From positions 1,151-8,528 of the forward strand of contig JAHFBS010000027.1 of NCBI GenBank assembly GCA_023249895.1: a DNA stretch of 7,378 nt. The letters are read 5' to 3'. The notes under the pieces are model-generated. The model was not told the DNA's origin, made no database searches, and saw nothing but the letters and a program-made list of their open reading frames with translations. Within the stretch, counting starts at the first letter, position 1; each line of letters opens with the position of its first letter. Below are positions 1 through 6,177 of this stretch, in pieces. This DNA is from a bacterium (GTDB lineage Bacteria; Babelota; Babeliae; Babelales; RVW-14). The position numbers and the translations under genes were made by a program.

Positions 1-589
1 TAAGTACCAATTTGTCAAGTGTTACGTAGCCAATAAGAATGTCGTCTTTGTTGGTTACATAGATGCGTTGCATTTCAGTTCTGCCAGGGCCAAGGCGTTG
101 AAGTAATTCGACACTGCGTCGGACGGTGAAATCGTCTTGCAACGTGATGACATCGCTATGCATACGTCCGCCAGCAGAGCGTGGATTAAAGTGCAAAAGC
201 GAAAGAATCTGGTTACGTTGATTAAAGCGTAAAAGCCGTAAATATTTTTCAAGATCTTCGTCGGAGAGATAGTCAAACAGATCGGTTAATTCATCAGCAG
301 GCATATTTTTAAGAATGAGCGCAGCATGATCAAGATCAAGATGGAGGAGCAAAGGAGCTTGCTGGGCTTGCGGTAATTTTCTGAAAACGCTGATGGACGT
401 ATCTGCAGGAAGCTTTTTGAACAGAGCGACCTGATGGTCAGCATCAATTTTACTGATAAGCATCGCAATATCAGCAAAGTGCTGGGTCAACAAAATGTTC
501 CAGAGATCTTTGCCAAGTGTAGTGTCTCCGGCGATAACCGAATCTATGTTATTTTCGATTTGAAAAAGTATCTTTTTGATTTTCAGCAT
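1..589 (-). CDS. mgtE: Magnesium transporter MgtE, N-terminal part (3' end cut by window edge)
   Basis: The visible 196 residues match the cytosolic N-terminal domain of MgtE, a Mg2+-gated magnesium channel/transporter of the inner membrane. They form a series of short helical repeats rich in Leu and Asp (about residues 35-135), then the family signature NPRSAGGRM at 135-143 with the following DVITL. After that comes the start of the first CBS domain (about 144-196, including TEMQRIYVTN and GYVTLDKL). In known MgtE proteins (about 450 aa) the N and CBS domains bind Mg2+ and close the pore. The second CBS domain and the membrane helices lie outside the window. I chose the ATG at 589 because GGAG (reverse of 596-599) sits 6 nt upstream. 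In-frame GTG (619) and TTG (625) starts are possible but have no better site. The gene is divergent from rluD. No defect is seen in the visible part. Confidence 0.9.
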   Translation of the reverse strand, partial: MLKIKKILFQIENNIDSVIAGDTTLGKDLWNILLTQHFADIAMLISKIDADHQVALFKKLPADTSISVFRKLPQAQQAPLLLHLDLDHAALILKNMPADELTDLFDYLSDEDLEKYLRLLRFNQRNQILSLLHFNPRSAGGRMHSDVITLQDDFTVRRSVELLQRLGPGRTEMQRIYVTNKDDILIGYVTLDKLVL

Positions 590-649
590 GGGATGCTCCG
601 CTTCGTTATCTGCAAGCACCGACAAGGAACCCCACCAAGCAATTCCTAT

Positions 650-677
650 TTGACTTTATTTTACTACAACCTACACT
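650..677 (+). promoter_or_regulatory. Probable promoter of rluD
   Basis: TTGACT (650-655) and TACACT (672-677) are separated by 16 nt, with five and four of six bases matching the sigma70 consensus. They would start a transcript near 684, about 90 nt before the rluD ATG. The site overlaps the inverted repeat at 655-685. It is a weak to moderate match called by eye. Confidence 0.4.
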
Positions 678-685
678 AAAATAAA
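655..685. repeat. Perfect 9-bp inverted repeat in the mgtE/rluD divergent intergenic region
   Basis: TTTATTTTA (655-663) and TAAAATAAA (677-685) are exact reverse complements separated by 13 nt. The left arm read on the minus strand contains TAAAAT, a five-of-six match to a -10 box positioned for mgtE (leader about 65-70 nt). The right side overlaps the likely rluD -10. The element could therefore be an operator affecting both genes, or just an A/T-rich coincidence. The arms contain no G or C, so a strong RNA hairpin is unlikely. The rest of the 590-772 gap shows no gene and no recognisable riboswitch. Confidence 0.5.
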
Positions 686-772
686 AATGCTTTATTTTCT
701 GCAAGATTAACCCTTAGTATACGCTGTTTTTGGTAAATTAAAGCTGATTTGTTCTTTTTTGGGGTGGGCCAC

Positions 773-1684
773 ATGGAAAACGTTACAACTATTACAATTA
801 CCGATCCCGGGGCTATTGGAACCCGGTTAGATCGTTTTTTGGCCTCCCAATTCCCTGAATATTCACGGTCCTACTTCAAGGCGCTTATTGATGATGGCCT
901 TATTCTTGTTAATGGACTTCAGGCCAAGAGTAGTCAGGCGGTTAAGCTGTCCGATGTACTGACCATTACGTTTAAGAGCAAAACGTTTAATCTTGCCCCG
1001 ATCCCGGTTGCTTTTGACATTGTTGATGAGCACAAAGATTTTATCGTGATCAATAAGCCTGCGGGGCTTTCGGTTCATCCCTCACTTTCGGCTCCTGATG
1101 AGGTGACGCTTATTAATGGGCTTTTACATCGTTTTGGTGATATGGCTCATTTTGATGAAGCTGAGCGTCCTGGGATTGTGCATCGGCTTGATAAAAATAC
1201 TTCTGGTCTCTTACTTATTGCTCGCAATCCTCAGGCCCAAGCTGAGTTATCATCACTTTTTAAAGATCGTAAAATTCATAAAAAGTATATTGCACTGGTG
1301 CATAAGCATCCTGACCGATCGGGTTCAGTTGATCTTCCTATTGGACGGCATGCAATCGAACGCCATAAAATGGGTGTTTTTGGCATTGAAGCGCGTTCGG
1401 CTCTCTCGCATTATCGTGTGCTTGCTTATTATGCCGATGCATCATTGCTTGAAGTAGCTATTGTAACGGGGCGTACGCATCAAATTAGAGTGCATATGGC
1501 CTCCATCGGGCATCCAATTGTAGGTGATGCAGTATATGGGACATCGTCTACGCATATTGGGCGTCAGGCGCTGCATTCATGGTACGTTGCATTCAATTTT
1601 AGAGGCAAAGATTACGCGTATTCGTGTCCAATTCCGCATGATATGATTCACGCGATTAATGCGTTGAAATCTAAAAAAATATAA
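773..1684 (+). CDS. rluD: RluD-family 23S rRNA pseudouridine synthase
   Basis: This 303-aa cytosolic enzyme isomerises specific uridines to pseudouridine in RNA. RluD acts on the helix 69 loop of 23S rRNA and is needed for normal large-subunit function. An S4-type RNA-binding domain occupies about residues 16-70 (TRLDRFLASQFPEYSRS, then LILVNG at 43-48). The catalytic domain follows with KPAGLSVHP (95-103), the signature GIVHRLDKNTSGLLL (134-148) with catalytic Asp140, and VTGRTHQIRVHM (231-242) followed by GHPIVGDAVYG. Length and domain order fit RluD (E. coli 326 aa), but RluA/RluC-type specificity cannot be excluded from sequence alone. I chose the ATG at 773 because GGGGTGGG (761-768) lies just upstream. 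A frame-opening TTG at 749 lacks a ribosome-binding site. It is divergent from mgtE and followed by the initiator tRNA gene. Confidence 0.93.
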   Translation: MENVTTITITDPGAIGTRLDRFLASQFPEYSRSYFKALIDDGLILVNGLQAKSSQAVKLSDVLTITFKSKTFNLAPIPVAFDIVDEHKDFIVINKPAGLSVHPSLSAPDEVTLINGLLHRFGDMAHFDEAERPGIVHRLDKNTSGLLLIARNPQAQAELSSLFKDRKIHKKYIALVHKHPDRSGSVDLPIGRHAIERHKMGVFGIEARSALSHYRVLAYYADASLLEVAIVTGRTHQIRVHMASIGHPIVGDAVYGTSSTHIGRQALHSWYVAFNFRGKDYAYSCPIPHDMIHAINALKSKKI

Positions 1685-1703
1685 TTAAATCCAGAATCTT
1701 TGT

Positions 1704-1731
1704 TTGACAATTGTCCCAGGGAACCTATACT
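1704..1731 (+). promoter_or_regulatory. Strong sigma70-type promoter for the initiator tRNA gene
   Basis: A perfect -35 box TTGACA (1704-1709) and a near-perfect -10 box TATACT (1726-1731) are spaced by 16 nt, predicting a start near 1738 and a leader of about 33 nt before the tRNA. This is the best promoter in the window, as expected for a stable RNA gene. The -35 overlaps a 10-bp perfect palindrome GACAATTGTC (1706-1715). Confidence 0.85.
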
Positions 1732-1770
1732 CATCGAAGTAATTTGATCTTTAATTTTACTTGTCTTTGA

Positions 1771-1847
<77 letters not shown>

Positions 1848-1877
1848 AAATCTTTCTAAAAAATCCAAAAATTATCT

Positions 1878-2813
1878 TTAAATTTTAAACGCGCCCGATA
1901 TACGACTTTTTTTCAGCATTGCCACTTTGCCTTGCATAATCAGCAGCTCGCGATCAAGTGAGGTAAGATAGTCAATGACGTCATTGGCATATTTAGGATG
2001 GCGCATTGCAAGATCGATATTGGCTTTTAAAAGCCCCAGTGGATTTCCAATATCGTAACGGGTTCCTTGAATTTTGTAGGCAAAAACTTTTTCGCCCGAG
2101 AGCAACAGCGTTTGTATGGCATCAGTAAGTTGAACTTCTCCGCCCGCACCAATTTTCATCTCATCAAGGGCATTAAAAATATTGTGTGAAAGTACATATC
2201 TTCCGATAATGGCAAGATTTGATGGTGCGTCAGTAGGATGTGGTTTTTCGACCAATTCTTTGATCTGAAAAAGATTGGGAGAGAATTGTTTGCGAATGCC
2301 AATAACGCCATAATTTTGTACTTGATCAATAGGAACTTCTTGCACCGCAACGACATTACATTTTTCTTGAAGCGCTATTTGAATAAGTTGGGCCATGCAG
2401 GGCGTTGAACCAACGATGATGTCATCGGGCAGAAACACCGCAATATGTTCTTTGCCTATGGTGTGCCGTGCTGTCCATATTGCATGCCCAAGCCCAAGGG
2501 GCTCGCGTTGACGCAGATAAATGAAATTAGCGGTGTTGATAATACGATTAACACCTTCGATAAGATCATCTTTTTTGCGTGCGTGCAAAAAATTTTCAAG
2601 TTCTGGATAGGTATCAAAGTGATCTTCGATAACACTTTTGTTTTTACCGGTGACCACAATAAAAGTTTTGATACTTGATTGGATACCTTCTTCGACAATG
2701 TATTGGATTGCCGGTTTATCCAGGAGCGGGAGCATCTCCTTGGGTGTTGTTTTGGTTGCGGGAAGAAAACGGGTTCCAAGGCCACCCGCCGGAATTATCG
2801 CTTTGGTTATCAT
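1878..2813 (-). CDS. galU: UTP--glucose-1-phosphate uridylyltransferase
   Basis: This 311-aa cytosolic enzyme makes UDP-glucose from UTP and glucose-1-phosphate, the donor for LPS, capsule and other glucosylated envelope polymers. The nucleotidyltransferase fold is intact. The nucleotide-binding loop spans PAGGLGTRFLPATK (8-21) plus PKEMLPLLDKP (24-34). It is followed by the QREPLGLGHA box (102-111), the metal-binding LPDD (128-131), VEKP (188-191) with the conserved Lys190, GGEVQLTDA (224-232) and RYDIGN (252-257). Length is normal for bacterial GalU (about 300). The ATG at 2813 has a strong ribosome-binding site, AAGGAGAG (reverse of 2819-2826). pheS ends 30 bp upstream, so the two are very likely co-transcribed. 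A sugar-nucleotide paralogue (for example a dTDP-glucose pyrophosphorylase) is less likely given the FLPATK and GGEVQLTDA motifs. Confidence 0.95.
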   Translation of the reverse strand: MITKAIIPAGGLGTRFLPATKTTPKEMLPLLDKPAIQYIVEEGIQSSIKTFIVVTGKNKSVIEDHFDTYPELENFLHARKKDDLIEGVNRIINTANFIYLRQREPLGLGHAIWTARHTIGKEHIAVFLPDDIIVGSTPCMAQLIQIALQEKCNVVAVQEVPIDQVQNYGVIGIRKQFSPNLFQIKELVEKPHPTDAPSNLAIIGRYVLSHNIFNALDEMKIGAGGEVQLTDAIQTLLLSGEKVFAYKIQGTRYDIGNPLGLLKANIDLAMRHPKYANDVIDYLTSLDRELLIMQGKVAMLKKSRISGAFKI

Positions 2814-2843
2814 GTACTCTCTCCTTTTTGATCTCCCGATGTG

Positions 2844-3878
2844 TCAGAACTGTTCTAGAAATTTTAGCTTCCCGCTGTGGAAGAGCCGAATATCATCGAT
2901 GCCATAGCGCAGCATGGCTAATCGTGTAAGCCCAAAGCCAAATGCAAGTCCTGAATATTGTGTTGCGTCGATATTGCAGGCCTTAAAGACGTTGGGATGG
3001 ACAAGTCCTCCAGGGAAAATTTCAATCCATGTTGATTGTTTACATACCGAGCAACCGCTTTTGCAAAATATGCAACGCATATCGATTTCAAACCCTGGTT
3101 CGACAAAAGGGAAAAAACCAGGACGAATACGAATATCGAGCGTATTTTTTTGAAAAAGCGCTCGTAAAAATGTTTGTGCAGTCGCAAAAAGATGGGCGAC
3201 CGTTACATTTTTATCAACAAGAAGTCCTTCGCATTGCATGAACATAAAATCGTGCGATGCATCAACAGCTTCGTGTCGATAGGTTCTTCCTGGAGCAATG
3301 CCTGCAAGCGGTGGTGTGCGTTGTTGCAAAATACGTGCTTGTACAGGCGATGTGTGGGTACGAAGAAGATATCCTTCCTGATCTGTCCAAAAGGTGTCAT
3401 ACATGTCGCGTGCGGGATGATCTTTGGGGATATTGAGTGCGGTAAAATTATTAAATTCTGTTTCAAATTCTGGCCCGTCCCAAATTTCGTATCCCATTGA
3501 TAAAAAGATACGTTGAATTTCTTCAATGAATAATGTGTAGGGATGAAGATGTCCAGTTGGAGCATTGGGAACATAGCTTGTTACATCAAAATGACGAGCC
3601 TGGTTGTCTGCTGCCTGACTTTGCTGTTCGGTTATAAATTTTTTTCGTGCAGCAATGCCGTCTTCGGCTTCTTGTCTGAGTGCTTGAATGAGCGGCCCAA
3701 ACTCTTTTTTCTCTTCAATAGTTAAATTTTTGAGCTCACCCAAAAGTTCAGTTATGGCGCCCTTTTTACCAATAAATGAAAGGCGGAGCGCTTCAAGCTC
3801 TTTTTCTTGAGAAAGGTGAGCAAGCTGTTGTTTGAGTTCTGACGATATCGTTTGAATTTTTTCTTTTAGATTGGGCAT
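2844..3878 (-). CDS. pheS: Phenylalanine--tRNA ligase alpha subunit
   Basis: This is the 344-aa catalytic subunit of the class II heterotetrameric PheRS, which charges tRNA-Phe. An N-terminal tRNA-binding coiled coil covers about residues 1-90. The aminoacylation core contains GPEFETEFNNF (135-145), LRTHTSPVQ (172-180), motif 2 from GRTYR (197-201) to MQCEGL (214-219), and motif 3 GLAFGFGLTRLAMLRYG (310-326). Gln215 and Glu217 of the Phe/ATP pocket are present, but the usual His before that Gln is Met214. A compact four-cysteine cluster lies at C269, C272, C276 and C279. The ATG at 3878 fits the usual PheS N-terminus, with a weak GGTGGT site (reverse of 3882-3887). A GTG at 3911 would add 11 residues and is less likely. 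pheT does not follow; galU does, 30 bp downstream. Confidence 0.95.
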   Translation of the reverse strand: MPNLKEKIQTISSELKQQLAHLSQEKELEALRLSFIGKKGAITELLGELKNLTIEEKKEFGPLIQALRQEAEDGIAARKKFITEQQSQAADNQARHFDVTSYVPNAPTGHLHPYTLFIEEIQRIFLSMGYEIWDGPEFETEFNNFTALNIPKDHPARDMYDTFWTDQEGYLLRTHTSPVQARILQQRTPPLAGIAPGRTYRHEAVDASHDFMFMQCEGLLVDKNVTVAHLFATAQTFLRALFQKNTLDIRIRPGFFPFVEPGFEIDMRCIFCKSGCSVCKQSTWIEIFPGGLVHPNVFKACNIDATQYSGLAFGFGLTRLAMLRYGIDDIRLFHSGKLKFLEQF

Positions 3879-3998
3879 GGCACCACCGACATAAAATTGG
3901 CTGACAAACACGCATTCAGCATGACATAGGCATGGCTAACATCCTAACACGTTTTACTGTTTTTGCTAGTCGAATCGGAGCGGCTGAAGCATTGCGTC

Positions 3999-5063
3999 TT
4001 ATCGGATTTTGAGCGTAAGGATAGCAATTAAAGAAAGGATGATAGAAACGATCCAAAATCGAATAGTTATTTTGGTTTCGGGCCATCCGAGTAACTCAAA
4101 GTGATGATGAATAGGCGCCATCTTAAAAATGCGTTTTCCACGAAGCTTAAATGATGCCACTTGGAGCATAACTGAAAGCGTTTCCATCACAAAAATGCCG
4201 CCTGCTATGAGCAATAAAAGCTCCTGCCGTGCCATAAGTGCCAAAAGGCCAAGCCCAGCGCCTAGGGGGAGTGAGCCAACATCACCCATAAAGATTTGTG
4301 CAGGATGCGAGTTGTACCACAAAAAACCAAGCAGCGCGCCAATCAGCGTTGCAGAAATGATGACAAGTTCTGCACTGCCGGCGTAAGGAATGAAAAGATA
4401 GGCTGCAAGCTTTTTGTGTCCTGCAAGATAAGCAATGATGGCAAATGATGAGAAGTTACAGAGAAGTGGACCGGTTGCCAGTCCATCAAGTCCGTCGGTT
4501 AAGTTAACCGCATTACTTGCTGCAATCATGATGAAGGCCGCCCACGGGATAAGAAGCAGTCCCAATTCAGGCGTGAAATTTTTGAAAAACGGAATGCACA
4601 GACGCGTATCGGGCATATCAATAAAATACCACAATGACGCTACCACCAGTGCAAGCCCTAATTGAAGGCGAAATTTGAGCGTTGCCGAGATCCCTTTAGT
4701 GCGTTGAATTTTGTACCAATCGTCAAGAAATCCTATAAGTCCAAAACCGAGCATGCATAACAAAAATATCCAAACTTTGGCGCGGCCAAGATTGTTCCAG
4801 AGCAATGTGTTGATAAGGAAAACCAGCAAGATAAACAATCCACCCATCGTTGGCGTATAGTTTTTGTTTTGATGACTTTCTGGGGTCATGTCGCGCACTT
4901 TTGATCGAAAATTGTTCTGACAATAGCTAATGAAGCGACTGCCAAAAACGAATGAAAAAAGGAGCGCCGTGAGCAATGCGCCGATGCTCCGCACGCTTAC
5001 GTAGTGAAAAAGATTGAAGAGCGAATAGCTTTCACGAAACTGGTTGGCAATGTGGTAAATCAT
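3999..5063 (-). CDS. mraY: Phospho-N-acetylmuramoyl-pentapeptide transferase MraY
   Basis: This 354-aa inner-membrane enzyme transfers phospho-MurNAc-pentapeptide from UDP to undecaprenyl phosphate, making lipid I for peptidoglycan. It reads very close to the proteobacterial enzyme (E. coli 360 aa) throughout, with about ten hydrophobic segments. Catalytic and signature motifs are complete: PESHQNKNYTPTMGG (61-75), the Asp pair at 114-115 (GFLDDW), NAVNLTDGLDGLA (184-196), FMGDVGSLPLG (258-268) and MAPIHHHFELLGWPE (315-329). I chose the ATG at 5063 over one at 5102. AAGGG (reverse of 5073-5077) lies 9 nt upstream, the protein then begins like other MraYs, and the upstream 13 codons overlap the promoter. 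It stands alone, not beside murD, murF or ftsW. pheS begins 120 bp downstream. Confidence 0.96.
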   Translation of the reverse strand: MIYHIANQFRESYSLFNLFHYVSVRSIGALLTALLFSFVFGSRFISYCQNNFRSKVRDMTPESHQNKNYTPTMGGLFILLVFLINTLLWNNLGRAKVWIFLLCMLGFGLIGFLDDWYKIQRTKGISATLKFRLQLGLALVVASLWYFIDMPDTRLCIPFFKNFTPELGLLLIPWAAFIMIAASNAVNLTDGLDGLATGPLLCNFSSFAIIAYLAGHKKLAAYLFIPYAGSAELVIISATLIGALLGFLWYNSHPAQIFMGDVGSLPLGAGLGLLALMARQELLLLIAGGIFVMETLSVMLQVASFKLRGKRIFKMAPIHHHFELLGWPETKITIRFWIVSIILSLIAILTLKIR

Positions 5064-5092
5064 ACATTTAAACCCTTCATTTAAGCTACAAA

Positions 5093-5119
5093 AGTATAGC
5101 AAGAAAGCACAGGATTCAA
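5093..5119 (-). promoter_or_regulatory. Extended -10 promoter of mraY
   Basis: Read on the minus strand, TTGAAT (5119-5114) and TATACT (5098-5093) are 15 nt apart. TGC precedes the -10, giving the TGn extended -10 element, which compensates for the short spacer. Transcription would begin near 5086, about 23 nt before the mraY ATG. The whole signal fits between the stop codon of the preceding gene and mraY. It probably drives mraY-pheS-galU. Confidence 0.65.
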
Positions 5120-5133
5120 CGTTTTTAATAAAA

Positions 5134-6165
5134 TTAATTAACGCTTGCCTCTTGCTGGGGCGTTTCTTTCATGACATTGAGAAGGTATTGAAGAACTGAT
5201 GGCCCATATTTCTTTAAGAGCGGCTGGATGATGTTTTTGTTGACCAAATTACCCGAAAAAAGATTGCTAATAAAATCATGAATAGTTTGTTCAGGGCCTG
5301 GTTTTGGGACTGGTGGAGGCGCGGTTAGTTTTTGGCAGGTTAAGGTAACAGCGTTCATAAGTGCATCGATGACGACGGTTGCTTGGTTGTTTGGGCTGCG
5401 TTCAATCTCTGCTTTTTTGTCAGCGCAATGGGCGAGTAAGCGCTTGGATGAAGTCAAAATTTGTTCGATAGAAGCATCATTGTCGGCGACGGTAACGCTA
5501 TTGCATGCTTTGATAAATGCAAAGTACTCATCAACAAGGCCTGGGGCGCAATCATAAAGATCAATATCAAAAATACTTTGTGCGAGCCTGATTTTTTGAA
5601 TAATCCACCAACACCCAAATGATTTGCGCGCACTTATGCGGATAAGCGAGGAGATGGTTTTGTTATCGATAACACTCACCATATGGAGTTGCTGAATACA
5701 TTGATGTTGCAACCATGAGAGTAAGTAGGCATATACATCACCCAAAATTCGGTAATGTTCAAACTCCCCTATGTGACTAAAACCGACAGGGCTCAATTCT
5801 GGGTCAAGAAGATGAAGTTTGAGTGATGCTCGTTTAATTCCATTGAGAACTTCTTGTAATGAAAAGTTGAACCAGCTCAATTCGTCGTGATTACTTGTTG
5901 CGCGTATTCTTTGTCCAGCCTGTTTGATTGATTCCCACGAGGCAATAATTGTAGGAAGTGTTTGGATTTTTTCTTTTGTTTTAGAGTTAGATATTTGTGG
6001 CGCTATGGCCGTAAATCCTTCAACAAGCGCTTCAAGCTCTGCGGTAAGTTGATGCGACAACTCATTCAAACGTGAAATATCGTTGGTTTGTTGCGCATGG
6101 ATATCTGCGCATGCCGTTGTGGCGATTAACCCTAACAGCACCGCATAAAAAAAACGTGTCTGCAT
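5134..6165 (-). CDS. Exported protein of unknown function with signal peptide
   Basis: I do not recognise this 343-aa protein. It starts with a Sec-type signal peptide: MQTR, a hydrophobic core at about 5-18, and likely cleavage after ADIHA (residue 24). Cys19 sits in TTAC, a poor lipobox, so a lipoprotein is possible but less likely. The mature part looks largely alpha-helical (LNELSHQLTAELEALVEG at 33-50, and further helices to about 280). It carries six cysteines at 156, 185, 206, 221, 247 and 277, an even number that could form disulfides outside the cytoplasm. A proline-rich linker at 281-292 (APPPVPKPGP) leads to a C-terminal helical segment (293-333). The ATG at 6165 has a ribosome-binding site overlapping the stop codon of the preceding gene, so the two are probably translated together. 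No enzyme motif is seen. Confidence 0.8.
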   Translation of the reverse strand: MQTRFFYAVLLGLIATTACADIHAQQTNDISRLNELSHQLTAELEALVEGFTAIAPQISNSKTKEKIQTLPTIIASWESIKQAGQRIRATSNHDELSWFNFSLQEVLNGIKRASLKLHLLDPELSPVGFSHIGEFEHYRILGDVYAYLLSWLQHQCIQQLHMVSVIDNKTISSLIRISARKSFGCWWIIQKIRLAQSIFDIDLYDCAPGLVDEYFAFIKACNSVTVADNDASIEQILTSSKRLLAHCADKKAEIERSPNNQATVVIDALMNAVTLTCQKLTAPPPVPKPGPEQTIHDFISNLFSGNLVNKNIIQPLLKKYGPSVLQYLLNVMKETPQQEASVN

Positions 6166-6170
6166 GTTCT

Positions 6171-6177
6171 TTCCCTA
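6171..6177 (-). promoter_or_regulatory. Ribosome-binding site fused to the upstream stop codon (translational coupling)
   Basis: On the minus strand the TAG stop of the coiled-coil gene (6177-6175) reads straight into GGGAA. AGGGA therefore serves as the Shine-Dalgarno site for the ATG at 6165, about 6 nt further on. Ribosomes ending the first gene would load directly onto the second. Confidence 0.6.

Noticed and set aside
590..772. Mg2+-sensing M-box riboswitch in front of mgtE
   Set aside because: The candidate mgtE leader is only about 65-70 nt, and no multi-stem structure or terminator is visible; an M-box needs roughly 160 nt.
1116..1457. 113-codon forward ORF inside rluD
   Set aside because: It lies in a shifted frame within an intact, well-conserved rluD; the Ile/Leu-rich translation is a frame artefact.
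1868..1886. AAAATT/AATTTT inverted repeat as a bidirectional terminator between tRNA-fMet and galU
   Set aside because: The stem is six A/T pairs only, with a 7-nt loop, too weak for a standard intrinsic terminator, and it overlaps the galU stop codon.
3912..3998. Separate promoter for pheS
   Set aside because: Only a weak TAGGAT -10-like hexamer without a suitably spaced -35 is seen; transcription from the mraY promoter explains pheS adequately.
3932..4012. 26-codon forward ORF (starting MANILTRFTVFASR) in the pheS-mraY gap
   Set aside because: It has no convincing ribosome-binding site or promoter, overlaps the end of mraY on the other strand, and short ORFs like this arise by chance.
6106..6111. 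Lipobox cysteine (Cys19) in the exported protein
   Set aside because: The preceding residues TTA lack the Leu/Val expected at -3 of a lipobox, and a standard signal peptidase I site (ADIHA) follows; kept only as an alternative.
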